Assembly: GCA_013290025.1 (NCBI GenBank)
Contig: JABCYV010000010.1
Coordinates: 1-44,951, forward strand
Origin: Acidobacteriota bacterium
GTDB lineage: Bacteria; Acidobacteriota; Terriglobia; Terriglobales; Acidobacteriaceae
DNA length: 44,951 nucleotides
Direction of reading: 5' to 3'
The first letter of the stretch is position 1. Every line of letters begins with the position of its first letter. Both the position numbers and the translations under genes were made by a program. The notes under the pieces are model-generated. The model did not search any database. It saw only the letters and a list, made by a program, of their open reading frames with translations, and was not told the DNA's origin. Shown here one piece after another: positions 24,869 to 32,918 of this stretch.

Positions 24869-25402
24869 GGTATAAATGTGAACACTCGTCGGACGTTCCG
24901 CACAGTTGTAAAAATCGGTCTCGTCGATCTTGGTGTGACCAGCGGATTCATGCGCGTGTCCAAAGAGGTGGACGCGAGGCTTAAGCCGTTGGACGGCGGT
25001 CAAGAGCCGTGGGCAGCCAAGAGCCTTTCCGTAGAGCCCTTTGTCGAGCACACCCGCAGGCGGGACATGTGACATCAAGACGTCACACGGCTGTATGTCC
25101 GTTGCGCCATACGAAACGCCATAGAAGCGAACGCCGTCAACGTCAATCGAGTTGTTATTCAGGAGAGTGATGCCCTGCTCAGCCAGCAGCTCTTCCGCGT
25201 TCGATTGCATCTTCAGAACCAAATCATGATTGCCTTGGACGAATAGCTTTCTCTTATGAGGGAGCGAACCAAGCCAGCGTAAATCACTCCGAAGAGACTG
25301 CAGATCATCTCCGCAAAAGACATCACCAGCGACGCATAAAACGTCACCCTCAGGGATCGTAGGACGTGCTCCGTGCGAATCACTGAACATCACGAGGTTC
25401 AT
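24833..25402 (-). CDS. Calcineurin-like metallophosphoesterase
   Basis: This 189-residue member of the metallophosphoesterase superfamily has the canonical metal-binding motifs: MFSDSHG (D-x-H), VAGDVF (GD), QGNHD (GNHD), LMSHVPP and FGHAHES (GHxH). It should hydrolyse a phosphoester with two metal ions in the cytoplasm. The substrate is unknown. The track ORF starts at 25501, but the domain begins at the ATG at 25402 (MNLVMFSDSHG). No ribosome site is obvious. The 3' end runs into the tRNA-like gene: the last residues VAERPIASD are translated from tRNA sequence, so the natural C-terminus may have been replaced by recombination at the tRNA. Confidence 0.85.
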   Translation of the reverse strand: MNLVMFSDSHGARPTIPEGDVLCVAGDVFCGDDLQSLRSDLRWLGSLPHKRKLFVQGNHDLVLKMQSNAEELLAEQGITLLNNNSIDVDGVRFYGVSYGATDIQPCDVLMSHVPPAGVLDKGLYGKALGCPRLLTAVQRLKPRVHLFGHAHESAGHTKIDETDFYNCAERPTSVHIYTGSVAERPIASD

Positions 25403-25649
25403 GTCATCAGTATAGATGTGCCTGCAGGCATGGCCAAATGGCACGAAATAATAGGACGCAGGCACGCCAACGCAAGCAATTGCACTTGCAGTCGCTGACA
25501 TTCACAGAATCAGCGGAGTCAGCAAAGCAGCGAGTGACACGCTAGAGGCCGCCTTATTGGGTGGCTGTTCTCGCCAGTTATCCTTACAGCATCGTGCTTT
25601 TGGGCGAGGTAGTGACCAGAGTAATGACCGGCCTTTCAGGCTTGAACGC

Positions 25650-25655
25650 TATAAT
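25650..25655 (+). promoter_or_regulatory. Consensus -10 box before the beta-propeller gene
   Basis: A perfect TATAAT lies 38 bases before the GTG start at 25694. No good -35 box is visible at 16-18 bases spacing (TGACCG at 19 is the nearest). Confidence 0.4.
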
Positions 25656-25693
25656 CCCGCTCAAGTGAACTTTTCAATTCAAGGTCGGCGCCA

Positions 25694-26878
25694 GTGAACT
25701 CGTGCTTTCGAATTACGGGACATTGGCCTGAAGATGTCACCCTTCGCCTCGTGCTTGCTCGCCGATGTGTGGTGTCCTTACTGATAATGCTGGTCGCGCA
25801 TCTGGTGGGTTGTGGGGGTGTCGGTCGGATAGTCCCTACAGCTCCCACTGCTCCAGCACCGCCGCCCGAGTTCCTGTACGTGACTAATTATAGTTCAAAC
25901 AACATCTCTGCATTCAGCATCAACACCGCCACGGGTGTCTTGACTCCGGTGGTCGGCTCACCGTTTACCGCAGGGACTGGGCCCAACCCCGCGGCCGTAG
26001 CTTCCGGCAAATTTCTGTATGTCGGCAACTCCACTTCAAACAGCGTTTCTGGCTATACCATCGACCAGAGCAGCGGTGCACTTACATCGGTGCCCGGATC
26101 CCCCTTTGCAGCTGGCACTGGTCCTCAGGCAATCGCGGTGGATTCCTCGGCGAGGTTCGTGTACCTGGCCAATTTCTGGTCTGCGAACATTTCCGCTTAC
26201 TCTATCAACGCGAGTACCGGCGCACTGAGCCCGGTGCCGGGTTCGCCATTTGGATCTGGTGGGACCTTCTACGGCATCACAGCTGACCCCGCCGGCAAAT
26301 TTGTATACGTCAGCGATAACGGATTCCTACGGATTTCTGCTTTTGCCATTGATGCAACCAGCGGTGCGCTCACCGCGGTGCCTGGAGGCCCTTTTCCGGC
26401 AGGAAGTAATCCTTTGGGCCTAGTGGTCCATCCTTCGGGTAAATTTCTGTACGTGACGGACGTGCCTCCTGCCTCGAATGGCAATGTCTTGGCCTACAGC
26501 ATTGATGGAACAACCGGAGCCCTGGCTCCTTTAACCGGGTCACCATTTGCCGTAGGACCTCAGCCGCTGGCCGTTAGCATTGAGCCACAAGGCAAGTTCG
26601 CTTACGTCAGCCTCATTGGGGGGCCGACTATTGCCGGTTTGACCATAAATTCAACCAGCGGAGCCTTGACTCAAATGGCAGCTTCGCCTTTCCCTGCACA
26701 AAACCCGTTAGGAGTTGGGATTGATTTCTCGGGCAAGTTCCTGTACGTAAGCAATCCGAATCTGAACAGCGTGGGGGCATACACGATTGATGGGACTACT
26801 GGTGCGCTGACTGCCATTGGCTCACCAACGGCGGCCGGCACCGGTCCTATCGGCATCGCGGTCTCACCTGCGCATTAG
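25694..26878 (+). CDS. YVTN-type beta-propeller lipoprotein (lactonase-like fold)
   Basis: The 394-residue exported protein has a hydrophobic segment (CVVSLLIMLVAHLVGC) ending in a lipobox-like LVGC, then a Pro-rich linker, then about seven repeats of the form FLYVTNYSSNNISAFSINTATGVLTPVVGSPF. Each repeat ends SGALT.(V/M)..SPF and begins with GKF(L/V)YV. This is a seven-bladed propeller of the YVTN/6-phosphogluconolactonase-like type, probably anchored to a membrane and facing the periplasm or surface. Catalysis is not implied: most such proteins are binding or structural. The GTG at 25694 starts the frame. A GTG at 25751 gives a more typical short signal peptide and may be the real start. 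Confidence 0.82.
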   Translation: MNSCFRITGHWPEDVTLRLVLARRCVVSLLIMLVAHLVGCGGVGRIVPTAPTAPAPPPEFLYVTNYSSNNISAFSINTATGVLTPVVGSPFTAGTGPNPAAVASGKFLYVGNSTSNSVSGYTIDQSSGALTSVPGSPFAAGTGPQAIAVDSSARFVYLANFWSANISAYSINASTGALSPVPGSPFGSGGTFYGITADPAGKFVYVSDNGFLRISAFAIDATSGALTAVPGGPFPAGSNPLGLVVHPSGKFLYVTDVPPASNGNVLAYSIDGTTGALAPLTGSPFAVGPQPLAVSIEPQGKFAYVSLIGGPTIAGLTINSTSGALTQMAASPFPAQNPLGVGIDFSGKFLYVSNPNLNSVGAYTIDGTTGALTAIGSPTAAGTGPIGIAVSPAH

Positions 26879-27012
26879 CTCGTAGTGTTCGCCAGCGACG
26901 GGTTTCCTTGGACAAACTCGCCATCAATTCGCAATCAAAACTAGGCTGTTTGGGGGTATTTTCGGACGGCAGAAAATGGCACGTCGGACTTTGGTGGCGC
27001 TTGGACAGCCAT

Positions 27013-27048
27013 GGCGGCGCTACCCACCACCCTAAAGCGTAGGCCTGG
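27013..27048. repeat. Short dispersed repeat, copy 2
   Basis: GCGCTACCCACCACCCTAAAG and CGTAGGCCTGG match copy 1 at 24651. The flanking segment 26879-27241 shows no gene with a believable start. Its minus frame (SSQAYALGWWVAPPWL) reads like a repeat-derived frame. Confidence 0.6.
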
Positions 27049-27241
27049 CTGGAGTATCGGGGACTCACGAACCCCGCAGGTGGCACCCTTTGCTTCTCCG
27101 CCGCTCCGAGAAAAAAGAACGTGTACGATCGTACTCTTTGGGCACGTAGTCCATTACTTGTAATGTCGGGATTGGGGATGAATTGTTGTGTTCGACGACG
27201 CCGCGCCACCGGAAACAAAAGCCAAAAGGGTAAAGGGAATC

Positions 27242-27481
27242 ATGTCAGATTTGAACGAGACGCAAAACCCCACATTCTATCGAGTCCGAATCAAAGACGG
27301 CCACGACGCTATTGGGTTGTTGGTAAGTGCGGCGGGCAAGCGCTGCATCCCATCAACCCAGTTTTGGTTGACCGTCGATGCATGTGCCGCCTATCGTTTC
27401 CCGCATAGTGCTGCGCTGCACGTGCAGGTACGGCTTCGGAATATGGGATTCACGACAGCGTTAGAAGAAATTCAGGATTAG
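27242..27481 (+). CDS. Uncharacterised protein, 79 aa
   Basis: I do not recognise this protein. The ATG at 27242 has AAAGGG at good spacing and is a better start than the 27188 start in the track. The sequence FYRVRIKDGHDAIGLLVSAAGKRCIPSTQFWLTVDAC and the ending LHVQVRLRNMGFTTALEEIQD suggest a small mixed alpha/beta soluble protein, with no export signal. Two cysteines are not in a CxxC pattern. No operon partner. Confidence 0.55.
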   Translation: MSDLNETQNPTFYRVRIKDGHDAIGLLVSAAGKRCIPSTQFWLTVDACAAYRFPHSAALHVQVRLRNMGFTTALEEIQD

Positions 27482-27654
27482 TCCGCCAAGGATTGACTTT
27501 TCTCCCTCTGACACGCCTCCTACGCCAAAAATTCCGATTTACTCCGGCGTTAATGAGAACGTCACACACGTGGTCGTGATTAGCGAGCGTGGACCGAATC
27601 GTCGCAAGCCAGGACCTCAGAAATGAACACCAGCCGAGTACCGTACGAACAGCA

Positions 27655-27820
27655 AGAGACGCGGATGCATGTCGGCCCCCGCTCCTGATCAGCCCAGGGC
27701 CAGGATCGCGAGCAGAACGGGATAAATCTCCGGCAACTGTGGTCGCTGCCACAACAGCTCCTTCTCAGCTCGCAGGGGCTTTCGTGTTTTTATATATATC
27801 CTAATACGATGTGTTATGGG
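27655..27820 (+). repeat. Dispersed intergenic repeat, copy B (possible ncRNA)
   Basis: Second copy of the element at 15710-15870. GCTCCTGATCAGCCC and TAATACGATG are spaced 121 bases here and 116 in copy A. The AGCTCC/GGGGCT pairing just before TTTCGTGTTTTT looks like an intrinsic terminator, so a short RNA ending near 27795 is conceivable. The rest of 27482-28092 holds nothing else convincing. Confidence 0.55.
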
Positions 27821-28092
27821 ACTTGCGTTCGCGAAGCCTTTTGCAACCGAGTTGAAGACGCGGCCTCGGCTGCCGTGGCCACTCGATCCAGCGCGTCTTC
27901 CGCGCCAGCAATGACCTCACTCATGGGTTCCGTCATCGATCGCGGTAGACTTTGCGATCAGTCGGCATGCGAGTAAGTCTGAAAATCCTAGGGACGAAAC
28001 GCCTGGAACCACAACGCGTGGTGTAGACTCTCACATCGATACTGCTAAAGATCGGTCAGGTTAAATCCGTCCCGCCCGTAAATCCCGGAGGA

Positions 28093-28185
28093 ATGATGAT
28101 CTATAGGGCTCTGTTGATTTTGTTGGTCGCCACAACGATCAACCCCGCGCTCACATGTTTGCATGAGTGCTCCTTTTGTCGATAA
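28093..28185 (+). CDS. Possible secreted Cys-containing miniprotein, 30 aa
   Basis: Not in the ORF track. Tandem ATGs at 28093 and 28096 follow CCCGGAGGA. The frame reads MMIYRALLILLVATTINPAL, a plausible signal peptide or anchor, and then TCLHECSFCR and TAA. Three cysteines in ten residues are notable. It may instead be the truncated beginning of a longer gene, since the surroundings are decayed. Confidence 0.3.
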   Translation: MMIYRALLILLVATTINPALTCLHECSFCR

Positions 28186-28397
28186 GCCGCCTCTCTCACC
28201 GCTTTCCGCCGGACGGTGCGCGACGTAAGAAAGATTTTCGTGTATCGCTTAAACGATTTGTGACCATGACTCTGTTCATAAGTTGCCCCCAAGATACTCA
28301 CCTGTGAAGGCGTTGGAGATCACCACAGTATGCTCCTGCTGATGGCGAAGATAGTTTAGAGCCTGGGTTGTGCTATCCACAGCATCATCGTGAGCAC

Positions 28398-28667
28398 CGG
28401 TCGAGCGTTTCCGCGGAGCTGGCGTCGCAGGGGATTCGGGTCAACCTCGTGTGTCCAGGATTCATCGATACGCCGATGTATCAGCGGGCCCGAGGTATCG
28501 CCGGCGACGACTTGTTCGACAAGGTTCTCATACCACGTGTTCATACGAGGCGCGCAGGTCGCCCGGAGGAGATCGCCCATACTGTAGTCTTCCTGTGCTC
28601 GGACGAGGCTAGCTACATCTCGGGAACCACGCTGACACCCGATGGAGGGTTCACTCTGACGATCTGA
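28398..28667 (+). pseudogene. C-terminal fragment of an SDR-family dehydrogenase
   Basis: The frame encodes SAELASQGIRVNLVCPGFIDTPMY, RAGRPEEIAHTVVFLCSDEASYISGTTLTPDGGFTLTI, which is the last third of a FabG-like SDR (the substrate-loop CPG and the C-terminal DGG strand). The Rossmann NAD-binding half and the Ser-Tyr-Lys catalytic site are absent upstream. Frames before about 28400 show no SDR residues, so this is a 5'-truncated remnant and not a start-codon problem. It probably lost its front part by deletion in this fluid region. Confidence 0.8.
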
Positions 28668-28747
28668 TTTGGATTATTTCGTACCAGCCAACTCTTAACT
28701 TGTACCCTGAATCTTAGCCGCTATTCGCGTCCCTTCGTGGGGGGGCG

Positions 28748-28876
28748 ATGGTTCACAGGCCCCGCCGAGAAACTCCTATCGAAAGCATCTTCCGCGAAGT
28801 GACTGGCCGCAAGATGAGCGCAGCGCTGAAGCGGATTTTGCTACGCAGACCAAGAGGCAAACGCAAATCTGCATAG
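28748..28876 (+). CDS. Possible small basic protein, 42 aa
   Basis: The ATG at 28748 opens MVHRPRRETPIESIFREVTG, continuing with an amphipathic helix and a highly basic end (LLRRPRGKRKSA). A G-rich stretch precedes the ATG but is not a proper ribosome site. The composition suggests nucleic-acid binding. The family is unknown and the frame could be chance. Confidence 0.3.
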   Translation: MVHRPRRETPIESIFREVTGRKMSAALKRILLRRPRGKRKSA

Positions 28877-28902
28877 ATTAAAACTGTCCGCAAAGAATCA
28901 GC

Positions 28903-28929
28903 AAAAGGAGGCAGCGTCGCCTCCCTTTT
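28903..28929. terminator. Bidirectional intrinsic terminator
   Basis: AAAAGGAGGC-agcgtc-GCCTCCCTTTT forms a GC-rich 6-bp stem flanked by A- and T-runs, so it can stop transcription from both sides. It ends 25 bases beyond the 3' end of the minus-strand monooxygenase-like gene. Confidence 0.75.
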
Positions 28930-28954
28930 CTATCACGGACCACCTCGCAACTTT

Positions 28955-29275
28955 TTACGCCGCTGCACGAGTGCTGATCTTGTGGAAGGTCGAAGAGGCG
29001 ACCTCAAGAGTTCTTACCTCAGGAGTGGGATCAATCACTTTTTCTAAGGTCTTCAACACTTCTGGATAAGTTGTGCGATTGTAAGTCTCCGCGTTCTGTT
29101 TCGAGTCCCACAGGCTGATGGCGACAACTTCCGGTCCACCCGGATCAACAAACAACATTTCATCCGTAAAGCCCTGCTGTTTTCGAAGGGTCGGAATGAT
29201 TTGGCTCTCAAACACTCGCGCAAATTCTTGACGTGAGTTCGGCTTTAACTGCATGGAAATAATACGAGCGAACAT
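28955..29275 (-). CDS. Antibiotic-biosynthesis-monooxygenase-like (ABM) domain protein, 106 aa
   Basis: The small ferredoxin-like fold is visible as MFARIISMQLKPNSRQEFARVFESQIIPTLRKQQGFTDEMLFVDPGGPEVVAISLWDSKQNAETY. This is the ABM/dimeric alpha-beta barrel pattern of single-domain cofactor-free monooxygenases and heme-degrading or stress proteins. Substrate unknown. The ATG at 29275 is 6 bases after GGAGGT, better than the TTG at 29281. A bidirectional terminator follows the gene. No biosynthetic neighbours are present. Confidence 0.8.
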   Translation of the reverse strand: MFARIISMQLKPNSRQEFARVFESQIIPTLRKQQGFTDEMLFVDPGGPEVVAISLWDSKQNAETYNRTTYPEVLKTLEKVIDPTPEVRTLEVASSTFHKISTRAAA

Positions 29276-29716
29276 GGTCAACCTCCAAGGATTGATGGGA
29301 AATCTAAGAGGGACGGCTTCAGATGGGCTGACTTAGCTCAGGAGACCTGAAAGAGTAAGAAGAGGTAGCTTGCTCGATCAGAATGCTAGGCCTTTGCTCG
29401 ACAACTGTCAAACACAAGCCCTCCTACGGAATCAACAGCATTGGAATGGACGATTGTCGCTAAAGTTGGCCACGCGGCTTCAACTCCCCGGCACTGAACG
29501 ATTCAGGCAGCAGTGGATTCGGAATCGCTCCTGAACATCCATTTGGCGAGAAAGTCAAGTCGCTCTCGTCATCGGTTGGTGATCGCCTGGCATTCGCCCG
29601 CTAGAGTCATTGAAACCGGACTGCGCGTCAGCTCTGCAGAGAAAGACGATTAGCCTATAATTGCCGCCTGTGCCGAAACAGGCCAGGGCACGGCGTTTGG
29701 TGCCTGGAGGTGGCGC
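29276..29716. other. 441-bp intergenic region with a TATAAT box and one arm of a 20-bp inverted copy
   Basis: A perfect TATAAT at 29656-29661 lies 55 bases before the gene at 29717 and is its likely -10 box. No clear -35 box is seen. At 29604-29623 lies a 20-base sequence repeated exactly, in inverted orientation, at 31280-31299. No gene is supported here. Confidence 0.45.
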
Positions 29717-29908
29717 ATGAAAGATCCTTACGAGCTTCTGAGAGAGAAGGAGACGGTCATTCTGCGGTTGCGGCAAGAGATTGAGGCACTACGCTGCGTC
29801 ATTCCGCTCCTGGCCGACGATCTAGAGCAAGCTGACTATGAGACTTCAGAGTGGCAGCCCGTTGATGCTCCCGGAACTGGAACTGCGGGAAAGAAATTCT
29901 GGCCATGA
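29717..29908 (+). CDS. Small coiled-coil protein, 63 aa
   Basis: The ATG at 29717 follows a strong CTGGAGGTG. MKDPYELLREKETVILRLRQEIEALRCVIPLLADDLEQAD forms one long heptad-patterned helix, then an acidic and Gly-rich tail. Short proteins with this DPYE(L/V)LR.KE....R...EIE.L..VIPLL pattern are, to my recollection, widespread in Acidobacteriota, with unknown function. Probably cytoplasmic and dimeric. The next genes are on the opposite strand. Confidence 0.7.
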   Translation: MKDPYELLREKETVILRLRQEIEALRCVIPLLADDLEQADYETSEWQPVDAPGTGTAGKKFWP

Positions 29909-29936
29909 CCCAGCTCCCGGCGACCGAGGGCATTCC

Positions 29937-30298
29937 CTAGTTTTTAGCTCTTTCCGGCGGGGGGTGTAGCAGCCCTGCTTTCCCTAGGGCGTGGAGCATC
30001 GCTGAGCCTACATTGTCCTTCTCCTTCTCAGGATGGGCCGCCATGTATGCTACAAAGACTTGTCTTATTTGCTCAAGAGTGAGATCTTCCCCCACCGTTA
30101 AGGCGGGCGATTTTCCTGGCGCACTGACCTGCCCTCCCCAAAACCCTTCCACCATCCTAGAAGGTAGCCATTGCAAAAAGACCTCGGAACATCTGAATCC
30201 CGACTGGAGGCCTCACATGACTTGAGCAACTCACCTGCCTTTGGCTGAGCCCATGCTGTTGTCGCAAGCAATAGTGTTGCAATGGCAATTAACTTCAT
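29937..30298 (-). pseudogene. Frameshifted exported Rap1a/Tai-like protein
   Basis: Two overlapping frames make one protein. The upstream frame gives a signal peptide and start (MKLIAIATLLLATTAWAQ, KAGELLKSCEA, SFCNGYLLG). The downstream frame continues (MVEGFWGGQVSAPGKSPAL, LTLEQIRQVFVAYMAAHPEKE, SAMLHALGKAGLL). Together they match the layout of Rap1a/Tai immunity-type periplasmic proteins: two Cys, a C.GY..G...G motif and a helix-rich C-terminus. The frames join at the TTCTAGGATGG stretch near 30155, where one base seems lost. The ATG at 30298 follows GGGGGAAAAG. Type VI effector genes are not nearby, so an immunity role is not supported. A sequencing error could also explain the shift. Confidence 0.7.
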
Positions 30299-30631
30299 TT
30301 CTTTTCCCCCGGCTCCTTTCACGTTGTCATGGTCGGGGGGAGGTGCAAGTCACGGAAGTAACTTCCAGGGCCGGTCGAAAGGCGAAGGCCTGGCGATCAC
30401 CGCACGGAGTCGCCGTCCGGTGGGACCCTTCGACTCTCAACAGGGTTAGCAATCGGACTGCCCGCTAACCGGACATCCGAGAGCGAAGAATCTCTCCCTA
30501 TAAGGCACCGCCGGAACAGGGATTCGAGCGAATTTCTTGCACGGTTCCTTCCGTGCCATTGATCAGGAGGCTTTTCCAAGCTACCGCACGCTTTAGATCG
30601 TCTGCCATTCCGCGATTTCTGTGAAGCCAAA

Positions 30632-30811
30632 TTGGGTTCCAGGGAGGCAGTGCTACTCGGGCAGGCGCATAGTAGGCACCCCGTCACGGCCCGTGCAGAC
30701 CAGCTGCGGCCCGAGACCCTGCTTTTGCACTCGATCGCACGCTGCTTTGGGTTCCTACCGGCCGAACAACAACAGGCATTTGTGGCCCATGCCCTTGAGA
30801 AGGCGTCGTGA
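30632..30811 (+). CDS. Uncertain ORF overlapping the HNH endonuclease start
   Basis: The frame is open from 30558 and ends TGA, overlapping the GTG start of the HNH gene (GTGA). It reads SREAVLLGQAHSRHPVTARADQLRPETLLLHSIARCFGFLPAEQQQAFVAHALEKAS, which looks like a genuine helical protein and is coupled to the endonuclease. No ATG exists. TTG at 30632 or GTG at 30650 are the only starts, both weak. It may be the truncated end of a larger gene. Confidence 0.35.
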   Translation: MGSREAVLLGQAHSRHPVTARADQLRPETLLLHSIARCFGFLPAEQQQAFVAHALEKAS

Positions 30812-31050
30812 ACCGAATTCGACCCAAGAACCCTCGGCTGCGACTCACCCCCGAGTTGTACGACCAAGCATGTCAGCACGTACTTCGTCGAGACGGTTGG
30901 CGATGCCAGAGTTGCGGCACCATGTCGAATCTTGAAGTGCACCACCAGGCATTTCGCAGCCACGCCGGCGACGACTCGGAGGAGAATCTGATCACTCTTT
31001 GCGCAGGCTGCCATGCCGGTATCCACACGGGCACACAGCTTTGTCATTAA
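30808..31050 (+). CDS. HNH endonuclease domain protein, 80 aa
   Basis: This small nuclease has the full HNH signature with zinc knuckles: DGWRCQSCG, then NLEVHHQAFRSHAGDDSEENLITLCAGCHAGIH. The two His of VHHQ, the Asn of ENLITLC and the last His form the metal-dependent DNA-cleaving site, with CxxC pairs binding zinc. Stand-alone HNH proteins of this size are often mobile or selfish. The start is GTG at 30808 overlapping the upstream stop. Its 3' third plus the following 20-odd bases is duplicated at 39180, so this sequence has moved within the genome. Confidence 0.85.
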   Translation: MNRIRPKNPRLRLTPELYDQACQHVLRRDGWRCQSCGTMSNLEVHHQAFRSHAGDDSEENLITLCAGCHAGIHTGTQLCH

Positions 31051-31534
31051 GACGGTGGAGCGATTTTTGGCATGGCTGTACGGGAAACCGTACCGACGGT
31101 TCAAATCTACCTCGCTCCGCCACGTAGTCTGGGTCCAGAGAAACCCGGCTGCATTCCGGCTAAAAATCGCTGAAAATCGGCGCAATTCTGCGATTCTCTT
31201 CCTGAACCGCACCGGAGAAAGGGTCGCTCTTCGTTGCGCAGGCGAGCTTTGGTGCCTTTTTCTCTACATGGCTCTCCCCCAGTCCGGTTTCAATGACTCC
31301 ATCGTGTGCCTGTGTTGTAGACTCGGCCACCCGCTGGAGATCCGTGCTACTTCGTGCGCCGATGCCCCTGTTGCGACCAAGTGAACTTTTGACTCCCGTT
31401 AAGCGTGCCCTGAACAAAATCGTTGTTTGCTATTGGCCTCTGTTCGTATCGGGATTGCCAGGTGGGAGATGGTGACTTTCGTGGTTATAGGTCGCGCAAT
31501 CGGCAGTTAAGAATCACGATCGACAATCCGCCCC
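31051..31534. other. 484-bp intergenic region, arm of a 20-bp inverted copy
   Basis: No gene is supported. CAGTCCGGTTTCAATGACTC at 31280-31299 is the exact reverse complement of 29604-29623. The long plus frame from 31013 (MPVSTRAHSF...) begins as a shadow of the HNH tail. Confidence 0.45.
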
Positions 31535-32551
31535 TCATCTCTTCTTGGGTGGCAGATACTTTTTCTCGATCGACGCCACTACCACGTAATTCGGATCCAC
31601 CATCTCATTCAGATGAATCTTTGCCACCTTCGACAGTAATTCATACGCATCCAGCTCCGACAAGCCATAATCGTGGTGGATCCACCCAACCAGCTCCGTA
31701 AAAGCGATGCGCAGGCAATCATCCAGCGGGCGGTAGGCCCCGACGGTCATGATGGCTTCGTCATTCTCGAATCGCGGCCAGTTGATCTTTTGGTTCTTAA
31801 TCACGTTGACTTGTATACGTGCTTTCAGCGGTACTTCCACCGCCGTACCGGCGATTTCGCCATCACCCATGGCGGCGTGTCCATCGCCAAGGTACAGAAG
31901 ACCTCCCCGGACATTGACCGGAAAGTAGACAGTATTGCCCACGCTCGCTTCTGGCGAATCCATGTTGCCGCCGAATTCTGCTGGCACAATCGAGCTGCGC
32001 GCCTCCCCATTCGCCGGAGCCACGCCAATGCAGCCAAAAAACGGATGCATGGGAATTTTTACCGAAAAATCCGAATCCAGCGCCTTGAACGTCGCCGTAT
32101 TCGAGGTGTGGTCAATGGGATAGAACCAGATTTTTTCCGGCAGCGGTCGATGAAGCATGGGAGTGTAGTTGGTTTCATTCAGCGCGCCGAAACCAGGCGC
32201 AAATGCTCCCACGCCGGTGTCGCCGTCCACTTGCAAATCCAGGATTTTCACCGCCAGGGTATCCCCGGGCTCGGCTCCTTCGATGTAAAACGGCCCGCTC
32301 AACGGATTGTCACCCTTGGCCATGCTGACCGTGTCGCCCGGCTTCTTGAGCGCATTGCCAAAGCAATCCAGTGTGTTGGTGTCGAGTATGTCTCCTGGCT
32401 TAAGCCGCGCCACCGGCTCGGCAACACCATAGACATACTTCACGTTGTCGATAGTTGCGTGATATTTCACCACCTTACCGCCCACGTCTTGTGCCGGGGC
32501 GTTTCCCGCACCGGCGACCAGCAATAAACCAGCCAAAATGTGAGCCTTCAC
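31535..32551 (-). CDS. Exported acetamidase/formamidase-family protein
   Basis: This 338-residue protein belongs to the FmdA/AmdA family, which hydrolyses short amides to ammonia and the acid. Conserved segments are EPVARLKPGDILDTNT, NPLSGPFYIEGAEPGDTLAVKI, HPFFGCIGVAP, GGNMDSPEASVGNTVYFPVNVRGGLLYLGDGHAAMGDGEI and the late LDAYELLSKVAKIHLNEMVDPNYVV. The N-terminus MKAHILAGLLLVAGAGNAPAQ is a signal peptide, so this version works in the periplasm, unlike classic cytoplasmic enzymes. The start is GTG at 32551, 6 bases after GGAGGT. It is divergent from the TonB receptor gene. No ammonium transporter is adjacent. Confidence 0.9.
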   Translation of the reverse strand: MKAHILAGLLLVAGAGNAPAQDVGGKVVKYHATIDNVKYVYGVAEPVARLKPGDILDTNTLDCFGNALKKPGDTVSMAKGDNPLSGPFYIEGAEPGDTLAVKILDLQVDGDTGVGAFAPGFGALNETNYTPMLHRPLPEKIWFYPIDHTSNTATFKALDSDFSVKIPMHPFFGCIGVAPANGEARSSIVPAEFGGNMDSPEASVGNTVYFPVNVRGGLLYLGDGHAAMGDGEIAGTAVEVPLKARIQVNVIKNQKINWPRFENDEAIMTVGAYRPLDDCLRIAFTELVGWIHHDYGLSELDAYELLSKVAKIHLNEMVDPNYVVVASIEKKYLPPKKR

Positions 32552-32918
32552 TTCAACCTCCGATGTGGATTGTTGATTTTTGATCTTGGTAGTACACGAA
32601 ATAAATCAGAAATCTGCTGAATCAAACCCATCAAATAACGACAGCTTACTTCACCCAGACCAACCACGCAATTAACCCGCATTGTGGCAGCGCGGCATTT
32701 GCGATTCGTGTGCTTCATATGAACTAAGAGAGAAATGTGAGCAATGAAATAACCAGCTCTGTTTCTGAAACTACGATTTCATAACGTCGTCGAGAGGAAA
32801 ATAGATACAGAACACCTGTCGTTTGTGAGGCCAAGAAGGATCCAAACAAATTGGATGCCCCGCATTCATCCTTAAGAATATACTGTCGGTCTCACAACGA
32901 ATTGAACGAGGAGGAAAC
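32552..32918. promoter_or_regulatory. 367-bp divergent region between amidase and TonB receptor genes
   Basis: No gene is supported. AT-rich stretches occur at both ends. A TATACT box near 32880, 40 bases before the receptor ATG, could be its -10 element but lacks a -35 partner at normal spacing. Confidence 0.35.

Noticed and set aside
30397-31212. 271-aa minus-strand ORF
   Set aside because: It lies antisense to the HNH gene and its neighbour, shows no family-like pattern, and mirrors their codons.
31673-32527. 284-aa plus-strand ORF
   Set aside because: Antisense to the acetamidase-family gene, which has clear motifs, a ribosome site and a signal peptide.
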